In this document: positions 33,841 to 45,435 of the stretch, one piece after another | Numbering within the stretch: position 1 is the first letter of the stretch | Layout: each line of letters opens with the position of its first letter | DNA from: Shinisaurus crocodilurus | Lineage: Eukaryota > Chordata > Lepidosauria > Squamata > Shinisauridae | Length of the DNA: 64,000 nt | Reading direction: 5' to 3' | Assembly: GCA_021292165.1 (NCBI GenBank) | Contig: CM037877.1 | Coordinates: forward strand, 132,488,274-132,552,273 | Position numbers and translations under genes: made by a program | The notes under the pieces: model-generated | Seen by the model: only the letters and a program-made list of their open reading frames with translations | Told to the model about the DNA's origin: nothing | Database searches by the model: none

Positions 33841-35239
33841 CTGTCAGTCTCACTGATTTCAATGGAGCTGGTTTCCAAAGAAGTCCAGTTAAGTGGCTTT
33901 TGAAATGGGACTGGACTGGAAGAGCTGATTTACCTTTTCGGACAATTTACCTCGGATTATGGGGAGCCTGGAACCCCAACTCTAAAGGCAGGGCAGGGCA
34001 GCAGCACGACCTATGAGGAGATTTCCAAGCATTTCATCCCAGTTCTAAACACGTTGCAAGGAAGCGGCGTTGATTTGTTTGGAATTTAAGACTGCAAATC
34101 TCCTGCAGCCTGTCTTGTCAATCAACCCCACTGACGACAGTGGGGCAGAACACTCTTCTGAGGCAACCTGCATTGGAACGGTTTGCGCGTGTGAAATCGG
34201 TCCAAGTTCTATAGCCGAAGTCAAAGGATGCGATCCAGACCGGGTTTTAAGCAAAGGGGAGTCTCCACTGAGGTTGAGGAGACTGACTGAAGCTGCCCGA
34301 TCCCTTTACGGCTCCATCTCCATCTTGGAGAGAACAAGAACTGCCGCTCTCTGGGCTGAGCGACGCTGCTGGAAGAGCAAAAGAAACACGTGTACAGGCA
34401 CGTGTAAAAACACTCATTAAATAAAGCGAGTTGAGGACAGGAGGGAGCTCATAATGGGAAATACCATTAAACACACCGCAATGGAATCAGATAAAGAGGC
34501 TATTGATTTCGTGCTTAACATTTTTAATGGGTACAGGCCAGGGAAGACCTGTGTATGTACTCTTAAAAATGGAAAGGATTTCTTTTGGCTCCCCTACCCG
34601 CGTGTACAATACATGCATTGCCACGTGGAAACGTGCGAAGGGACTCTGATGTAGTACTAAGCCTGCTGGGGTTTGGATGTAGCGAAACCCAGGTTCAAAT
34701 CTCTGCGTATCCTTTGGCTGTTTTGTATAAATGCTAAGTACATTTACTAGGAAGTAAATACAGCGGCTCTCTGTGGGATTTTCTTCAAAGGACGCCTGCT
34801 TAACTGGTAGTCTAAAACGACAACAGAATAGCTAAAAGGTGTTAAGTAGCAACTCATCCAGACTAAGTGACCTAATTAAGACTAATTATACCCCGATCCT
34901 GAACCCACTCGGATGCCAATATTTTTTGGCACGAGCCTGCTTGGTTTGACAGGTTTTGGAATGAGCTGGTCGACTCATTGCAAGCTAACAACCCTTGACC
35001 ACTCTTTGCTCGCTCAGCCCCGCAAAGGTGGAATTCGTTATTTTTTTCAATTGTGTGATGCGGGGTAGAAACCAGGTCTGAAACGGGCGGTGGATAGAAT
35101 ACCAAAACAGCGAGGTGTTATAATTAATCCAGATTATTTTTTTTTAAAAAAACACACAAATAAATGCAACCCGTGTTGAGGAGAGATGAGATCCGTATCC
35201 CAGAAAGACTCCGATTCCCTCTTCAAGGTAAATCACTCT

Positions 35240-35960
35240 GCCTTCTTCTTTCCGTTTGGCCGCCGGAAGCGGAGCTACCCCTGGGTTTGTGTGGGGACTG
35301 GGGAACGCTTGGGTGGCGGGAAAGCTGGGCTGGCGCTGTCTGCTTGATGTGCCTTTGGGCCTGGGGAAAGGAGCTCTGATCTCTCTCCCGACCGAGGTCT
35401 CCTTGAAGGCAGAGAAAGACATTGAGTTCTGCGATGACTGGACCGTCCGGTTCCGGGAGCGGGGCGGCGTGTCAGGGGAACCGCGCCGCGTCCTGCCTTT
35501 GCCTGTCACAGGCGATGCAATCCTTCGGTGGATACACAGAACCGATGCATCCCCCCCCCCCCCGCCGAAGCTGGAAAGGGAATGGGAGGTCCCACGTCTC
35601 TGAGAGGTGTTTGTATTGTGGAATCCCCCGCCCCCGCCCCAGTGGGGTCGTGAGGGAATTGGAGGAATCCACGAACTGATGAATGCAGGACTGATGTACG
35701 CGTCATATACCTGTGCTAGCAATCCACATCCACACAGCAGGGATGTTTTTTTGCATGTAAAACTGCAACTGTCCCAATAAAAAATATCTCTCCCCGCCTC
35801 CGGTGACTGCGACAGGACAGTTTCCGGAGACGGAGGTCTTCCAGCAGGCGGTTGCTGACGAGGCGGGAGTTCTCCGGCAGAGTGAAATTGACGAAGGACG
35901 CGTCAGTTTCTTGAATCCCCCCCCTTCCCGCCCCCGACCATTCTGTTTTCTCTGCAGTGT
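35240..35960. promoter_or_regulatory. CpG-rich intronic patch with ETS-like site
   Basis: CCGGAAGC at 35263-35270 within 'ggccgccggaagcgg', followed by a CpG-dense part (35440-35500) and poly-C runs. It lies 4.8 kb downstream of exon 1. The composition is what an alternative promoter or enhancer-associated island could have, but no transcript evidence is visible. Several overlapping frames on both strands are compositional. Confidence 0.3.
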
Positions 35961-36530
35961 ACCTCTTCCTTGCTGGCAGAGCTGAGAGTAGTACAGTACT
36001 TCTCTCTTTCTTCTGAAAGATCTTTGCGTAGTTAATATGAAATCATAACTCACTTCTCCAGTGCCCGCTTGCCTGGAATGCTGGCGGGCCGGCTGCGTTT
36101 CAGCTCTTAATTAATGAAGAACATCCTCAGTTTGGGAGTTCTCTAAAAACGGATCCTTCTTTGCACGCACGAGGAGTCGTTAACCAACGCACGCGCACAC
36201 GCACCTTTAACACGTCCAGATCCCGGGTTCAACATAATGCCCCTCCACCACCACCCGGCCGATGAAACTAGGGTAGATGGGCTCTGAACGAAGCCATAAA
36301 ACTTCTTCTGGAGCTGACGGGGCGGGGGGGAGGCGGCAGCGATGGGCGCTTTCTGAACCGCGTCGCTTCCGCATCTCTTAGAACCGCAGATGAGCAGCTT
36401 GTCCTGAGCAAGTCCCCGCGAGCTGATGCTGACTCTGGCCCTCTTACCAAAAAAACTAAAACGCGGGTTTATGTACTTCGGGTTGAGCTTCTCCCCCCCC
36501 CCCCAAGTCATCTCGGGAAAGCGTTTAGAG

Positions 36531-36771
36531 CAGTGGTTCTCAACCTTTTTTGCCCCATGCACCACTTTCACCATACGCCAGAATGTCATTCCCCCCTTTC
36601 CAAGATTGTCTGACTTAATCTGTGCCATACAATAAAGTGTGATGTCCTGTAGATTATGTACAATCTGTAGAATTGTGATTTGTAGAAAGATCAGTATTCC
36701 AACAGTCTGAGTCTGTGGTCCCAATTCCCCCTCTGGAACCCTAAAATTCCCCCCCTGGTTGAGAACCCCTG
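36531..36771. mobile_element. Non-autonomous hAT element, 241 bp
   Basis: Ends CAGTGGTTCTCAACC and '...ggttgagaacccctg'. Perfect 8-bp duplication GTTTAGAG at 36523-36530 and 36772-36779. The interior is pyrimidine-rich with no frame. The terminal motif is of the kind seen in SPIN/Charlie-type hAT elements and is shared with the copy at 18895-19030. Confidence 0.92.
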
Positions 36772-36789
36772 GTTTAGAGAAATCTAATA

Positions 36790-37040
36790 CAGTAATACCT
36801 TGGATTGCAAGTAACTTGGTTTGAGAGCATTTTGCAAGACAAGCAAATTTTTAAATATTTATTAAAAATTTTTTGACTTGATATACAAGCGACGTCTTGC
36901 AATACAAGTACTGTAGTACGGCTTAAATTAAAAAATCTCTGTACAATTTTTTTGGGGGGAATTTCGTTTTGATATAAGAGTGTTTTGGATTACAAGCACG
37001 TTTCCGGAACGAATTATGCTCTCAATCCAAGGCATGACAG
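36790..37040. mobile_element. Tigger/mariner-like MITE, 251 bp
   Basis: Left end CAGTAATACCTTGGATTGC and right end '...gcaatccaaggcatgacag' region, about 25-bp inverted repeats. It is preceded by TA (36788-36789). Further internal inverted parts ('cgacgtcttgcaatacaag', 'ttttgatataagagtgttt') match the second, truncated copy at 60890-61050. No transposase. Confidence 0.8.
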
Positions 37041-37314
37041 CATACAGAACTGAACTGTATGCTGGATTTATGCCACAAACGCGATTGCTTGGAAGGAAGA
37101 GCCGTGGATGTTAATGACTTACTTTCAAGTAAAAGTGCTTCGCGGGATGTGAGCAACCGCCTCATCCAGGCAAAGTGGCCCACATGTCGAATGATCAGCG
37201 CTTGGTTGGTGCAAGAGAAGGCGAGTTTTCGATCTGGGCATAATTCTTCATGAGAGCGAACTGGGAAAACAGCTCATTCCCAGAAGCGAAGAAAGCGAAG
37301 TTATCGGCATATGA

Positions 37315-37315
37315 A

Positions 37316-37346
<31 letters not shown>

Positions 37347-37359
37347 CTCCTCCTCCTCT

Positions 37360-37391
<32 letters not shown>

Positions 37392-37395
37392 TTCC
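37315..37395. repeat. (CTG)n / (TCC)n compound microsatellite
   Basis: About ten CTG triplets are followed by TCC/TCT triplets to about 37395. The minus-strand poly-Glu/poly-Gln frame across it is an artefact. Confidence 0.95.
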
Positions 37396-37439
37396 TTAAC
37401 TACATACAAAATGCATGCTTCTATGGCAAACATCCCCTC

Positions 37440-37860
37440 GAGAGTCAGTATAATAACCGTGGCTGAGAATGGACATGATCTTCCACTTTTGCCTGATGAA
37501 GAATTCCTCTAGTTCTAAAGCTTGCTGCTCGGGCATTCGAGGTCCCACAAAGCAAAACAGTTCGCATATATGTTTAGGAGCTACCAGATAATCACCTTAC
37601 CCAAGTTTATTTGATCGTCCCTGGGATGGAGAGGAAGCATCCGGATGTAGCCAAACTCGGGTGCAGTGTTGGGGGAGTGACTTAGTCCCTCTCAGTCATG
37701 TAGCTTATTGGGTGGCTGTTGCTGTCTCACAGAGCTGACAAAATGGACTTGCTTTTCCAATTTTGCCTGATGAAGAATTCTGCCATGCTCTAAAGCTTAC
37801 TTGTAAGGTCATCACCGCCGGTAAGACTACAGTGAGATAAGGATACTTTGTAACCCACCT
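37440..37860. repeat. Repeated 'cctgatgaagaattc' family plus SINE scrap
   Basis: The block 'ttttgcctgatgaagaattc...ctaaagctt' occurs at 37485-37525 and 37757-37797. Between them 37660-37750 looks like a very decayed Sauria SINE body ('agtcatgtagcttattgggtgg', 'ctcacagagctgacaaaatgg'). Relationship to 38140-38250 and 59010-59100 is likely. Confidence 0.5.
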
Positions 37861-40800
37861 CAGTCCTTCAATACAAATTCAAAGGGATACAATAACTCTA
37901 GCATCAACCCTCAAAAATAAAAGGCAACCTAGAGATATATAGATAAGAGAAAATAGCAAAACAATGTGTGGGAGGAGGAGGAGGAGGAGGAAGCTTGTTG
38001 CAAAGTTGCAAGAACTTCTTCTGCCATCTTGCGACTTGTGACCTCTGCAGATAAAGATAAGCAGATAAAGATAAGCAGATATCATCAGCCTGCTTTTGTC
38101 CAGAAACACTTCCCCGCTCCCTAGGTTCCTGCATCCTGCCTGAGGAAGAGCTCTGGGTGAGCGCTTGCTCAACGCCTTGTGAAAATTGGTCCATAAGGAT
38201 GCAATTTTACTGGGGATTTTGTTCTAAAGGACCAACATGGCTACCTTGCCTGATGTTAGATCCAATCAGTCCTAGGACATTTACTGTACCGCATGCTGCT
38301 GAGGCATAAATAGACGCTATTTGGTTCTAAAATGTCTCCTCGGGGGCCCAAGTGGTTTGGTTAGCAACTGGCATGTCATCAGGAATGCTTAGAATGCATC
38401 CTTTTATTCTCTGATTCTGTTTAGAGAGAGTTGTTTCCTTTTCTTCTCATCTCTGAATGTATATCTGCAGCTGATTTAAGTAACCACTAAAGCCGCAGTA
38501 CCTGTAGGGTTTAAAATGGCTTTGAACATAATCCAGCCTAAATGAAGCACTTACAAATGCCATTGATGTCAGTAAAACACAGTTGCAGCCTGTGTATGTT
38601 TACTGGCAGGAAAGTGAGTTCAATGGGACTTCCTTCCCAGTGAATATGGATAGGATTGCTGCCTTAAGCATGTGTATATGACCTACCTGTTAAAAACAAT
38701 GCGGTTTAAAAGTGCTTAACTTTGGCTGGAGCATGGTCTTGGGCTTTAAATGAAACGTAACCCTATCTGAAATAAACTAGCTTAACAATTCCATTGATTT
38801 CTGTAGGGCTCATTTTCATGGAAATAAATTCCTCTCATCAGTGGGGTTTACTTCTATCCAAGCAGATCGATTTAAATCCAAATACTCCGACCCGAGTTGT
38901 TTTTAAAAAATTGTTTAGTTTCGCACGGGGTGGCTTAAAACAGTTCATTCTTCAGTAGGAATTTGCAATGTTCCGAAATGCTCGTTCCTATTACAAATGC
39001 ATTCCGTGGTGCACGAACAGAGGTTCAGAGCGGGAGGAAGGAGCAGAGTCTGGGATTATGGGATAGCTCGGTAATGTGCATTATCTATACCTGCATAGAA
39101 ATGCAGTGCAGTGCACTCCAGCTTTGTATTTAAAAAAAAAAAAAAGACTGATTGCAATCCACATGGCTTTGAAGTAAGGAGATACGTCCCCCCTCCCCCC
39201 CCATTTTAATGAATCTTGATTGCAAACGAAATGAGTTTTAAGGGGTCATATAATCTTTCAGGATTGGGGTCGCATTCTTGCCGAGGGACAAACCTGCCAA
39301 CCAGTGTCTTTATATTGCCCGAAAAAGAGTTTCTGGGCTGCCTTTCTGCCTTGTTGTTGTTGTTGTTGTTGTTATTTTAATGGCACTCAAGAGCTCGATT
39401 CACGAGGCAGTTAAGCCGCTGCTAGATTTACACCAGCTAAGATAAAGTGAGATGCGGCATACAAGGCGGGCTACACGCCCCGGGCAAGAGTGGATTCTTC
39501 GCTGGGATCTTAAAAGGCGATGGGGGCCCTTGCTTTCTTCGAGGTCAAAAGAGCGCGGGGGGGGGGCGCCCCGCAGCCCGGGGTTTTCTACGGGCGGACG
39601 CCCCTGCCTGGGGTGTGTGTGATGAGGGCTCCCACCTGCCTTGCACGATTCGGCTGCTTTCAAAGCCCTTCCCCGTAATGCAGCTGTTCGGGTGTGTCCA
39701 GGCCCCCCTTCCTTCCTAGTAATGTTCTTGCAGAAAAGAACAGAGCCTGGCCGAGAGCCCGCAGGAAGCCCTTCGAGCGAAGGCCGGCCCCCTCCTACGA
39801 ACGAGTGCTCTGAGTCTGAAGGGTCCCCTGCAGTTCCAGGGGGCTTACTCTCGAGTAAATGGGCCTAGGATTGGCGCCCGGCTGAGGCGCAGGCCCAACG
39901 CTCTCCCAGTGAAACCGGCGCGCTCCGGAGAGGTCTTCGGGCTGCCACGATCCTCTTCTGGGCGCGCTTGCTTGGGAGCCCTCCTCAGAGCAGAACGCGC
40001 GGCTTGCTTGCCTCGGATTGGGCTGGAAGGCGAGGTGCCGAAGGACGCGGCCGCCCCCGCGGATGCCCGGCGGGGACCAGGCGCCTGGCCTTGGCTGACC
40101 CACCCGCCACCGGCAGGGCTGGAGGCCCCCCGACGCCATCGAGCCGCTTTGCAGAGGAGGCTGCCCTCGCCAGAGCTGGGTTTGAAAACGAAGTCCCTCC
40201 GAATCCAGCGGGAGGAATTTCCCAGGGAAACGTGTCCGAGAGTATTTTTTTGTTGCCTTACGATTTTGTTAACCGCCCGGAGCAACTGAGGGGGAAAGGC
40301 GGGGTTGAACAGTCTTTCCACACCCAGGCCAGTGCAGTGATAGCCCCAGTAGCCAAGGCGGGACGGGGCCTGGTCCGAGGTTGAGACGGCCCCTCCCTCG
40401 CGGACGGGCCAACACGCGGGGAGCGACACGTCTGTTTCCGAGGCGAAATCGCAGCCTCAGCGCGCAATCCTAATTACACGCCAAGGAAGGAGACGCCCTG
40501 CAGCTCCCCGCGTCCCCAGCCAGCCATGGCAGGTGCAGGACCTTTTCCCTGTCTGAACAGGCGCTAAGATTGTGCCCTAAAGCGGCTTAAATACCGCGCA
40601 TGTGCCTCCAGTGACTCTTGGAAATATAAGGGGCAAACTCGGAATGCTGTTATAAATACTGCAAAACCTGCGTTCGTTAATCATCATATACATTCAGAAT
40701 AGTCCCCCCCCCCTCTCTCTCTGAGCCACTTAAGACGCATGTCCACAACCCACAGTCCAATTGCGCGGAAGGATTCCGCCTTAACTGGTTTGTGAATCTC

Positions 40801-41732
40801 CAATGGCCTTGCCCGCATAGGGGAACTGGGCTGCGCCGTGCGCCTGCGACTCTTTCCCATCTGGCCGCGCTTCGATTGAGCATCTCCCGCTCGAGGGGGT
40901 TTGCGCAGGGCGCGAGGACTTCCCTCTAGCCCGGGCACCCAGGCGCCAAATGCATTCCCTTGGGAGACCCGCGATTTCCAGCCAGCCTGGTTTCCTTGCT
41001 CCTTTCAATGGGCCTTGCGCAGGAGAACTTCCCGCTGGATCGCGCCCCTTGAACGCTCCTGCTTTGAAATCGAGCCTCTCCGCCAGCAGAATATATATTT
41101 CACTGGACTTGATACGCTCATCAAATTCGAGATCCAGCCCAGCTCCTCCGGGCAAAAGTAATGAACTTGGCGGGGAAATCTAGCCCCAAGTCATTTCTAG
41201 CGGCGGGACTCACAGTCCCATTCCAGCCACGGACCTGCGGGACTAATGGAGCGAACCGCCCGAAATATTAACTGCGCAACAAAGCCTGGTTGGCTAAATT
41301 GGGGGATCGACGCAATACCAAGGCCCGCCCAATCGTAATCCTGCTGGGGTTGGATCCAGGATCTGCCTTCCGCGAGATGAAGAGCTCCGCTTGTGGAACG
41401 TCCCTCCGCCCAATTTGGGGGGGCGCCTCCCCTACCTCCCGCCTTCCAACAGCTCGCTCCATTCAGCAGGCCTCCTGCATGACCGTGTCTCGTTTTCGAG
41501 GGGCTGCCGTGGGAAGGAGGGAGAGGGCGCGGAAGGCCACTTCCCACCAGCCCCGTGGATGCCACGTAAAACGGGATGCGGCCCCTGGAAAAAGGCGCGC
41601 TCTCTGGAACAGGCATGGGAGAAACTTGGAGCAAGCCGCTGGGGTCCATAGGGCCCGGAGCCGCTGCGACCTGAGCGCTCTTCTGCGGAAAAGCCGCCGC
41701 CTCCAAAGCCGCGTCCCTTGAGGAGCCAGACG

Positions 41733-41869
41733 CAGGGCGCCCCAACTTTTGGGTCCCCAGATATTGCTGGACTACAGCTCCCAGAATCCCTTGCCATTAG
41801 CCATGCTGGCTGGGTATGCTGAGAACTGTAGGCCAGCAACACCTGGAGACCCAAGGCTGGAGAGCCCTG
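41733..41869. mobile_element. Palindromic hAT MITE (family 1)
   Basis: Ends CAGGGCGCCCCAAC (mutated) and 'ggctggagagccctg'. Near-duplication AGCCAGAC (41724-41731) and AGCCAGAG (41870-41877), with one extra base at the left junction. It lies inside the GC-rich block and interrupts its composition. Confidence 0.85.
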
Positions 41870-42412
41870 AGCCAGAGTGACGGCGAGACGCCACCTGCCA
41901 GGGCCGCGATCTAGCCAGAGCGACGCTCTTGACCTTGTGGCTGCAATGCTATGCGCACACATTGGGGTGTAAGAGCCCACTGAACTCCATGGGACTTCTT
42001 CCGAGTAAATCTGCACAGGGCCAGGCCCTCGATTGCCACTGGACGCGAAGGGGGGGGGGTGTTTGAGTAGGTGCTTGACGCTCCCGCAGAAGCAATTCCA
42101 GGGCCAGCCCATTCCCACGAAGCGCGGGGCAAGGAGGTGATAGGGCCAGAGACTGTGCGGGGCCGGTGAGGTTTGCGTGTGAACGCATTTCAGTTGAAGC
42201 CAGTGAGACAGACTTCCTTCCGACCGGGCTGCAGGCGCATCGTGGCATTCGAGATCGGGGGTGCAGGATCGGGACAGGAATATGCGCAATGTTGCACTTT
42301 TCCTCAGGCGAGGACTGGAGGGGCCGGATGGCTGATGCAGAAAGCAACGGTCGCCGCTCCGGTCCAGGATTTTGTTTTGTTTTTTTAAAATCCGAAATCC
42401 AGGGGCGGGCGG

Positions 42413-42541
42413 GGGAATCTAAAACCCACAGTTAGGCAATAGCTTTATTAGGACCAACCCAAATGCCACAAAAGATTGTTGTTGTTTTTTCTCTTTTGGT
42501 TGGTCCTAATAAACGTTTTGCCAACTGTGGGTTTTGGATCC
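42413..42541. repeat. Long inverted repeat (fold-back), ~42-bp arms
   Basis: The left arm, 42413-42459, contains 'aaaacccacagttaggcaat' then 'tttattaggaccaacc'. The right arm, 42498-42541, is its reverse complement with few mismatches ('ggttggtcctaataaa', 'ccaactgtgggttttgg'). The loop is about 38 bases, rich in TTG. It is probably a MITE. No unambiguous target duplication was found. Confidence 0.85.
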
Positions 42542-43189
42542 CCCCCCCCGGATTTTGTCTGATGTAGATCTCTGGGCCACTGCAAGTTTAAGTACCTTTG
42601 CTGGGAAAGAAATTGCGTCCAAAACATCCTTGCTTCGTAGTAAAGTTGGAGAAGTTGGGGAACCGCAACCTAAAACGTCCCCCTGTCCCCAAAAGGAGCA
42701 GTGCGCAGGATTGCTCACCGGAGCAAGGGGCGGGCGGCTCTGCGCCCGGACTGCCTGGTCGGAAGGAGCCCTCGCGCTAGCTGCGCAGCCTAAGCAGGCG
42801 ACCTGTGGCAAAGGGAGCCCGCCCCGCGAGGATCATTCTGGGCCAATGGCCCTGCGAGGGAAATGGGAGCTCCCGGTCCCGGCTCAGAATCAGTTCGCCA
42901 TGTGGTACCAGCCCACGGGGAGAGAACCCCAAGGGCGGGTGGCGGCGGATGGAGCCCCGTTTCGTCTCGCTGCTAGTGGCGAGCTTTCCAGGGGGGTGAA
43001 GCGGAACATGAGAAGGGCCAAGGAAGCGATTCAAAAACAGCAGGATACATTTACCAGGTGGTCCCCCCCCCCCCTTTAAAGGCGATGCTCAGAAAGTGTT
43101 AGGGTCGGGAAGATGTTTTTCTTTTCTTTTTCTAGGGTTGTCACTCGTCTTAGGGTTTCTTTGTTTTTAAAGCCAATTCATCCATCATA

Positions 43190-43365
43190 TACAGTATTTT
43201 TCCATGTATAAGACTATACTTTTTCCTAAAATTGTTAGACTAAAAATTGAGGGTCATCTTATACACGGAAGTAAGTCAAGGAGAGAACCGCGCAGTTGCG
43301 AAACTGCCCGGGGGGGGGGGGGAATCTTATACATGTGGGTGTCTTATACACGGAAAAATACGGTA
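43190..43365. mobile_element. mariner-like MITE, 176 bp
   Basis: Inverted ends TACAGTATTTTTCCATGTAT and the complement of 'atacacggaaaaatacggta', about 24 bp with two mismatches, beginning and ending in TA. Internal copies of 'tcttatacacgg/tcttatacatg' are present. A poly-G tract at 43311-43321 lies inside. No frame. Confidence 0.82.
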
Positions 43366-43524
43366 AACAGGTGCAAAGTCAATCTCAGGCTGATAAGAGA
43401 TTTTTTAAAAAAAGAATAATGCATTTCTCGCGATTTAAAAAAAGATCGGTATTTGTTTGGAAAACGGTATTGACTTCCCCGCTTGGCCTGTTAAAAGGAA
43501 AGGATTTACACCCTTCAAAGGCAG

Positions 43525-43592
43525 GGTATAAATATATAATAAATAAATATAATAATATAATAAATATAATAAATAAATATAATAAATAAATC
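43525..43592. repeat. (AATAAATAAT)n AT-rich simple repeat
   Basis: Imperfect AATA/ATAAAT units of about 68 bases, probably the expanded tail of a SINE ('ggcagggtataaatat' lies just before it, 43521-43537). Confidence 0.85.
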
Positions 43593-43767
43593 GGCTTTGA
43601 TCCCATCTGCTAAAATGCATCCTGGCCTTTTCAGAATGGATTCAGGTGGCTCACATGCTCAGAAAGACCCTTCGGTTTCAACGTATTTTCTTTCCGTCCA
43701 TCCTGCCGCCATCCTAAGTATACTTCTTAGGTAGTAATTTTAGTGGGACTTACTCCGAATTCCGACT

Positions 43768-44157
43768 GAAAGAACTGGACATGTTTAGCCTTCAGAAGAG
43801 GAGACTGAGGGGAGATATGATCGCACTCTTCCAGTACTTGAAGGGATGTCACAAAGAGGAGGGCCAGGATCTCTTCTTGATCATCCCAGTTTGCAGGACA
43901 CGGAATAATGGGCTCAAGTTACAGGAACCCAGATTCCACCTAAACATCAGGAAAAAATTCCTGACAGAGCAATAAGACCATGGAACCAACTACCTAGGGA
44001 GGTGGTGGGCTCTCCTCTCCCACTCTGGAGGCATTCAAGGTGCAGCTGGACAGCCATCTGTCGGACTCGGGGATGCTTTGACCTGGATTCCTGCATTGAG
44101 CGATGGCCTTGTAGGCCCCTTCCAACTCTGCTTTTCTATGATTCTATGGTTCTATGA
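43768..44157 (+). mobile_element. CR1 LINE, 390-bp 3' end
   Basis: The forward reading gives [19 protein letters not shown], then LIIPVCRTRNNGLKLQ and LNIRKKFLTEQ-stop. The 3' UTR and 'gattctatggttctatg' terminus follow. It is strongly similar to the end of the 21508-22290 copy, with independent stops. 5'-truncated. Confidence 0.93.
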
Positions 44158-44294
44158 CGCCCAAACTAATATCCATTTGAATGGAGACGCAGCAGCTTTC
44201 AGCCTGAGATCCTCTAACACGGATCGTTGAGCATTAGACGCGGATCCGCCCGGCACGGACTCAAGATCGGAAGCCACCTGGACTCAGTTTCCCT

Positions 44295-44425
44295 CCTTAG
44301 GTATTAGAGAATGAAGACAATTCTGCTCCTCCTTTCAGTCTGGCGATCTCCGACTCCGAAACTAAACTTCAGTGAAATGAACGGCGTTTGCTTAAACAGA
44401 GAGAGCACAATGAGTCCCATTAGAA
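44295..44425 (+). repeat. ~125-bp direct duplication, copy 1
   Basis: The block from 'gtattagagaatgaagacaa' to 'agagcacaatgag(t)cccatt' is nearly identical to 45318-45435. This copy has an extra 'gactcc' after 'gatctcc', which is a small tandem slip. The sequence is not a listed transposon. Confidence 0.9.
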
Positions 44426-44853
44426 GTGGGAAAGAGTAACTCTCTTATCCACCTGAGATTTCATTGCGGCGAGGCAGGATACAGTCTCTTGGTCCAGGTG
44501 GGCTCTCTTCGTGTTTCTTATGAACGTGCTGATACGTTGCACCTCCCAAACCCTGTACAGTCAGGGAGGCCTTAATTGGCTGTCACCGAAATCCTGTTTT
44601 AAGATCTGGGACTGCAATCCCAGACTGCAAATTCCATGTGAATCTCTTCCGGGTTGGAGTCTCAGATCTTAAATCTTGGCCTTTTCAGAATGGATTCGAT
44701 TGACCTGCATGATCAGAAAGATTAAATCACTGTAGACGAATGGAATAGAGAAAAGGATTTACCAAATTAACCAGAACCGTCTGAACACATAGAGCCCGAT
44801 TTAGCCACAAAGTTTAGGGTGGCAATCCGAATGTAGGATTGCACCCGAATTGA

Positions 44854-45075
44854 GAGCCAGTGTGGCGTAGTGGTGAGAGTGTTGGACTGGGACCGGGGAG
44901 ATTCGGGTTCCAGTCCCCGCTGGGCCATGAAACTCACTGGGTGACTTTGGGCCAGTCACTGACTCTCAGCCTAACCTACCTCACAGGGTTGTTGTGAGGA
45001 TAAAATGGAGAGGAGGAGGAGGATTATGTAAACTGCCTTGGGTTCCTTGAAGGAAAAAAGGCGGGGTATAAGCCT
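44854..45075 (+). mobile_element. Sauria-type SINE, forward
   Basis: Complete head 'gagccagtgtggcgtagtgg', B-box 'ggttccagtcccc', body 'gggtgactttgggccagtca', and tail '...aaaaggcggggtataagcc'. The (AAT)n tail is reduced. Confidence 0.92.
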
Positions 45076-45145
45076 TAAACAGGCTTAAATCGGAGTACCG
45101 TCCTTTGGGAAATCCCCAAAGGGATGGATATGAGTCACTCCAGAG

Positions 45146-45281
45146 CAGGGCTCTCCAACCTTGGGTCCCCAGATGTTGCTGGCCTACAGCTCCCAGCATA
45201 CCTAGCCAGCATGACCAATGGCAAGGGATTCTGGGAGCTGTAGTCCAGCAACATCTGGGGACCCAAGGTTGGAGAGCCCTG
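45146..45281. mobile_element. 136-bp palindromic hAT MITE (family 1)
   Basis: Ends CAGGGCTCTCCAACC and the exact complement. Perfect 8-bp duplication CTCCAGAG at 45138-45145 and 45282-45289. Near-perfect hairpin apart from a few bases in the centre. Among the best-preserved copies. Confidence 0.95.
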
Positions 45282-45317
45282 CTCCAGAGATTGATACGTA
45301 CGGATTCCGCGTAGGGA

Positions 45318-45435
45318 AGTATTAGAGAATGAAGACAATTCTGCTCCTCCTTTCAGTCTGGCGATCTCCGAAACTAAACTTCAGTGAAATGAACGGCGTT
45401 TGCTTAAACAGAGAGAGCACAGTGAGCCCCATTGA
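45318..45435 (+). repeat. ~125-bp direct duplication, copy 2
   Basis: Partner of 44295-44425, about 1.02 kb away in the same orientation. A shorter similar pair ('ccttttcagaatggattc' at 43626 and 44682) hints that a larger block was once duplicated. Confidence 0.88.

Larger units (their letters stand above)
39400..43060. promoter_or_regulatory. GC/CpG-rich block within intron 1
   Basis: About 3.6 kb with high G+C and frequent CpG, including GCGGCCGC near 40048-40055, many GGGCGG boxes and few long AT tracts. Long frames on both strands (for example 41432-42289 minus, 42534-43079 plus) arise from scarcity of stops: they overlap, lack domains and run across a MITE. The block could be an intragenic CpG island or alternative promoter. 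The peak at 39880-41000 is repeat-free. Confidence 0.5.

Noticed and set aside
35164..35229. Possible alternative first exon with donor-like 'aaggtaaat' at 35227
   Set aside because: No conserved protein and only a fair donor; no promoter evidence beyond a CpG-rich patch downstream of it.
39845..40429. 194-codon minus-strand frame with overlapping plus-strand frames
   Set aside because: Purely GC-driven: no domain, no start or splice context.
41432..42289. 285-codon minus-strand frame in the GC-rich intron block
   Set aside because: It runs through a palindromic MITE and overlaps other frames on both strands. Composition explains it.
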